The notes under the pieces: generated by a model
Databases searched by the model: none
What the model was told of the DNA's origin: nothing
What the model saw: only the letters and a program-made list of their open reading frames with translations
Part shown: positions 60,537 to 64,000 of the stretch, piece by piece
Layout of the letters: every line of letters starts with the position of its first letter
How positions within the stretch are numbered: position 1 is the first letter of the stretch
Position numbers and translations under genes: made by a program
NCBI GenBank assembly: GCA_036924285.1
Contig: JAYKYS010000084.1
Span: 22,513-86,512, forward strand
Length of the DNA: 64,000 nucleotides
DNA from: Asterella californica
Taxonomy: Eukaryota; Streptophyta; Marchantiopsida; Marchantiales; Aytoniaceae
Direction of reading: 5' to 3'

Positions 60537-63500
60537 TCAGCAGGCACGGCGTGGTGCACAACTACAGTCTGTACTAAAGCCAGCTGGTCCACAGCAGCTG
60601 GCAAATGTCACATTTTGCCCTTGCTTGCTGGCTGACCAGTCCCACACATTGCTTTCAGAGGCAAATTTGCCACTGGGATCAAGCTCCTGTGCAGCAAGCA
60701 TGTGTAAGTTATTTGAGCCACATACACAGGCACATCAGTACTTGCCACACATTGTGCATGTGATGATCCAGGTTGGCAGCATTCGCACCGCACCATACCT
60801 ACCACCAGGCAGGTTGCATGTGCTGACAATGTCAGCAAAATGATGGTGCCCAAATCATGCTGTTGAGCTTTGATGCTGCAAATCTTCACAAATACATAAC
60901 CCTGTTGCCAAATGGACATCGTATGCGTCAAGCATACCTGAACTGCACAGCCAAAGTGGCACCATGTCTTGGGCAGAAGCTTGCTCCCATCGTAACAAGC
61001 CTCATGCTCAGGCCAGCCTGCTTTGCCCCAATGTAGACGTGCGTCACACTTATCATGAAACAGATCAATCACGGCCTGCAGGAGACAGGAACTTTGCACT
61101 CATCAAAACCTACAAAAGGCTTGAAGTGACCTTGCAGTCTCTGTACGTGCCAGCAGCTTTTGGCCAATGTCATAACTGATGTAATCCCAGTATCACTACT
61201 GATCACTCACAGCCAGCTTGTGATTGTGGTGCTCACGCTTGACACAACAATATAAGGTACAAAGATTACTGCATACATACAAAGCACATGTGATGCAGAA
61301 GCTGTTGATTGCATTGTGCTGGCATTGGGAAATGCACCAAACACCTAGGGCAACGGTGCTCTGCATCAGGGTTCATGCACATTCTAGATGACGCTCTTAC
61401 CTGAAACTGGGTGTTTGTGGTGCCAGTGGTGCGTGACAAGTAGTCTTCCACATTCACAAAACATGCGAGGGCCATCAGATGTGGGTGACAAGTACCCGGT
61501 GTCTTGCGATACAAATCGGATGAGGCCTGGCGTTCTGAAACCTTGCCCTAGCTGCTTGCTCTCTATCTCACCCAGCACCTGGCCACCAAACAGCTGTCAA
61601 ATGATGATCAAACAGTGGTTAGGTTGATTCCAAATCAGTTTATCAACCAATTAATTTACACCACTTTTTTTGAGGCTTTATAATGGATCCAAAAGGGAGA
61701 CCGGCAACATGCACCTAGCCTTACAATGAGGATAATGACCTATGCACACACATCCACAGCACCATGCAGGGCTGTAAACACTGGTTGTTGATTTCACATC
61801 CCAGATAATCTCACACCGTGCTGTGTGCTGGCAGATGCATGTGAAAGAGGATAGAGCACTAACCATGTGCAAGCAGTCCCCTGCAATTTCCATGGGAATG
61901 GACACTTCATATTGGTCGTATGGGGCAAAATTGGAGCTGGCAACGCTGGCTGCCTCACTCATGCTCAGGTATGCACTGCATCAAGGTGTGACATGTCAGC
62001 ACGACATGTATATTGAGAAACCTACCATACGTCCACAATATGTTCGCGCATAATTGATTATGATGGCCATGTGCAATTATCTCCGTGATTCATCTGACTG
62101 CCGCGCGAAACGGGGTGCGCAAACCGTTTATTAATTGAATGAATTCATCGATTGAATTGAATGATTAATTGACTGTGTCAGAGTGTATGTCAAACCTTGA
62201 GTCAAATGCATGTGGAGGGTTTCTCAGAGAGTGTTTTTCCTGTAGGAGGTCTATGCTATCTGTCTGATCATTGATGTGTTGCATTCTGTCTGGTGGCCCC
62301 CTGTTGGTCCCCAGGACACAGAAACATGAATAATAAATAAGGTAATGGGTGAAAAACCTTGCAAAATGCCTAGTTTTGTCGCTTAAACTACTCAAAAATT
62401 TTGGCTGCGCGAAAGACCTGAAATTTCGGCCAAACCCTGCGCAAAAGGGTGTGCGAAAGCGTTTATACATTAGCTTTCTCGGGGTGCGCGAACACATTGT
62501 GGACGTACAGTAAGGTCAGTAACTTACACAGCAAAGTGCAAGCAGACACTGTAAGATGACAAGGCCATGGAGTGCATGCAAACAGTTGCAGACAACAGTA
62601 AATTTGTGCTGCAAGGCCGCGCATGCCAAGAGTGAGAGGCTTCAATGCTGATGCAAGCTCACCTTCTTGCTTCATACACACCAGGGGGTGACTGTTGATC
62701 GCATGCCTGTTGCGTATGTGCTGCTCCATCTCCTGTGCAGCAGCATGCATGTCAGCCCAACAGTATTCAGCACATCCTGATTCACTGCTGTACACTTGCT
62801 GCAAGGTTTTTTAAGGACATGAATACCCAGAAGAATTAAATACACTTTAGGGAAAAATGTGACATCTACAGCTCACAGTGTATGACAGCATGCTGCTTAG
62901 CTACTACATGACAAAAGCAAACGCTGCATGCAGCAATCGAGTGCATCATCTTTGAACCCCATAGAGTGTCAGGATTTCAGGTTATGCAGCAGACTGCTGT
63001 GTGGCCCGCAGGGATGTTGTGATCTAGCAGTGAGGTCATGGTCAATCTGCATTAGGGGTTCCAACGTGAAGTTGGAAGCCATGGTCTGCAACGCGACTGA
63101 TGTTCATGTGGTAGTGACTAGTAAGGTTGGATTGAGGCTTACTGGGCATCACCAGTGATGAGGCCCTGGCGTGACACAGGCTGCTGTTGTTGCTGGGCAT
63201 AGGTGCCGACATCAGCATCAGGACCTGCATGCACCCTTCACCTCAGCACCATACCATGCGCCCGACACACATAAGTTGGTACCTAAACCCCCAACCCCCA
63301 TTGCACCTACACACACATACAATGGTACTACACAGTCAGCATTGGGACCTGCATGCACCCTCACCTCACCATACCTTTGCATTCAGTTTGGTACATAACG
63401 TCAACCACTTCACAACCTGCTGCTTCAGTTGCGAATTTTCTGGCAGATTGCTGGATGAGAGATGCATGTGCAGTGGTGAAAATTTTTATGCAGGCCTTGT

Positions 63501-64000
63501 TCATGTAACAGAGCGCCTGCTGCTAGCTCTGTTACGTGACCCTGCACACACCTTGTGCAGGAAGCACATGTATGACAGGTCATACAAAGACAAAGAAAAA
63601 GTACACGATGCTTGCATCATGAACAGGAGCCTGTGTGCCCAGAAGCAGCCCAACATTGCAATAAACAGAGGTCTCATGCAGCAACTGGAAGGGATGCCGT
63701 TGGGCATACCATCCATGGCAGTGACTTGTGGAGTGGTGTTAGAGATGGCATCATCAGGCTGGTCTTCTATGCGCTGGTAGTCCACCCTCCACAGCTGTCC
63801 AGTGGGTACATACCAAAAGCACTGCATGGCACACCAGTAGACTAGACACTAGACTTGTGATGACCAAAATCGCTTTGTGTGGCGTGATGATCAAAGTGGG
63901 TGCCAGCACAGCTGAGTGCTTGCACGGGGCAAGCTGGAGTTTGATGTTTGTACAAACAGCTCAGATGTTGCGACTTGAGTAAGTCAACAGATTCAAACTC
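60537..64000 (-). CDS. FAD-linked gulonolactone-oxidase-like protein, N-terminus beyond window, one frame break
   Basis: C-terminal half of an aldonolactone oxidase family protein (L-gulono-/D-arabinono-lactone oxidase type; may be linked to ascorbate synthesis). Readable minus-strand exons: about 63820-63735 (WYVPTGQLWRVDYQRIED), about 62810-62665, about 61970-61855 (FAPYDQYEVSIPMEIAGDCL), about 61590-61403 (GLIRFVSQDTGYLSPTSDGP...NVEDYLSRTTG), about 61090-60945 (ARLHWGKAGWPEHEACYDG) and 60690 to stop 60537-60539 (ELDPSGKFASES). HWGK and DPxGxF are family hallmarks. The short Cys-rich tail (CCGPAGFSTDCSCAPRRAC) recalls plant GulLO. The FAD-binding N-terminus would lie right of the window. 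The 62.8 kb exon is the least certain. A frame break occurs at 61458-61461. Confidence 0.72.
63213..63373. repeat. direct repeat pair in an intron of the oxidase gene
   Basis: A 37-40 base sequence beginning CAGCAT and containing GGACCTGCATGCACCCT occurs at about 63213 and again at about 63337, 124 bases apart. Confidence 0.75.

Noticed and set aside
62090..62165. AT-rich stretch with repeated ATTGAAT/AATTGA words, considered as origin or attachment site
   Set aside because: Simple AT-rich intronic sequence inside the oxidase gene; no structured repeat or recombination signature.
1..64000. Prokaryotic gene clusters, CRISPR arrays, tRNA or rRNA genes
   Set aside because: No regularly spaced perfect repeats, no tRNA T-loop/anticodon arrangement and no rRNA-like sequence were seen. 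Genes are intron-split and eukaryotic.

Overview
The window is eukaryotic nuclear DNA. Almost every gene is split by GT-AG introns of roughly 60 to 800 bases with acceptors of the type TGCAG. The gene set is that of a photosynthetic green-lineage protist: a plastid-type ATP/ADP translocase, an NYC1/NOL-like chlorophyll b reductase, plant-type uridine kinase/UPRT fusions, AXR1, a plant-like TOM5 and a gulonolactone-oxidase-like protein. A green alga, perhaps a trebouxiophyte, is the best guess. That guess rests on gene content and moderate GC and cannot be proven from 64 kb. I see no operons, CRISPR arrays, rRNA, tRNA or intact transposon.

Layout. 1-1346 (+): 3' part of an OMS1-like methyltransferase. 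2199 to about 5.65 kb (-): coiled-coil protein of unknown function. 6071-10218 (+): AXR1, the regulatory half of the NEDD8-activating enzyme. 10583-12940 (+): MECR/quinone-reductase-like protein. 13173 to about 19.92 kb (-): large coiled-coil protein with a disordered basic tail. 19974-22874 and 23477-26234 (+): a head-to-tail pair of uridine kinase/uracil phosphoribosyltransferase genes. 26363-26924 (+): a possible small gene. 27142-34532 (+): a very large Ser/Thr/Ala-rich single-pass membrane glycoprotein. 35640-40509 (+): plastid NTT translocase. About 40.5-43.1 kb: gene-poor. 43077 to about 44.68 kb (-): NOL-like reductase. 45419-50846 (-): ABTB1-like ankyrin/BTB protein. About 51447-55410 (+): CDT1 replication licensing factor. 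55976-57950 (-): LON substrate-binding-domain protein. 59243-59761 (-): intronless 172-residue protein. 59973-60230 (+): TOM5. 60537 to beyond the right edge (-): gulonolactone-oxidase-like protein.

The genes serve separate housekeeping pathways: pyrimidine salvage, NEDD8 activation, replication licensing, plastid ATP import, chlorophyll turnover and mitochondrial import. They share no common pathway. The less expected content is a long near-perfect fold-back in an AXR1 intron, several GC-AG introns (two in one of the tandem kinases, where the sister gene has GT), the large uncharacterised glycoprotein, and seven one-base reading-frame breaks in otherwise well-conserved genes. The breaks sit mostly in short homopolymers and look like assembly or sequencing errors. 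Exon coordinates below were read by eye from splice sites and frame. Spans given for genes include introns.
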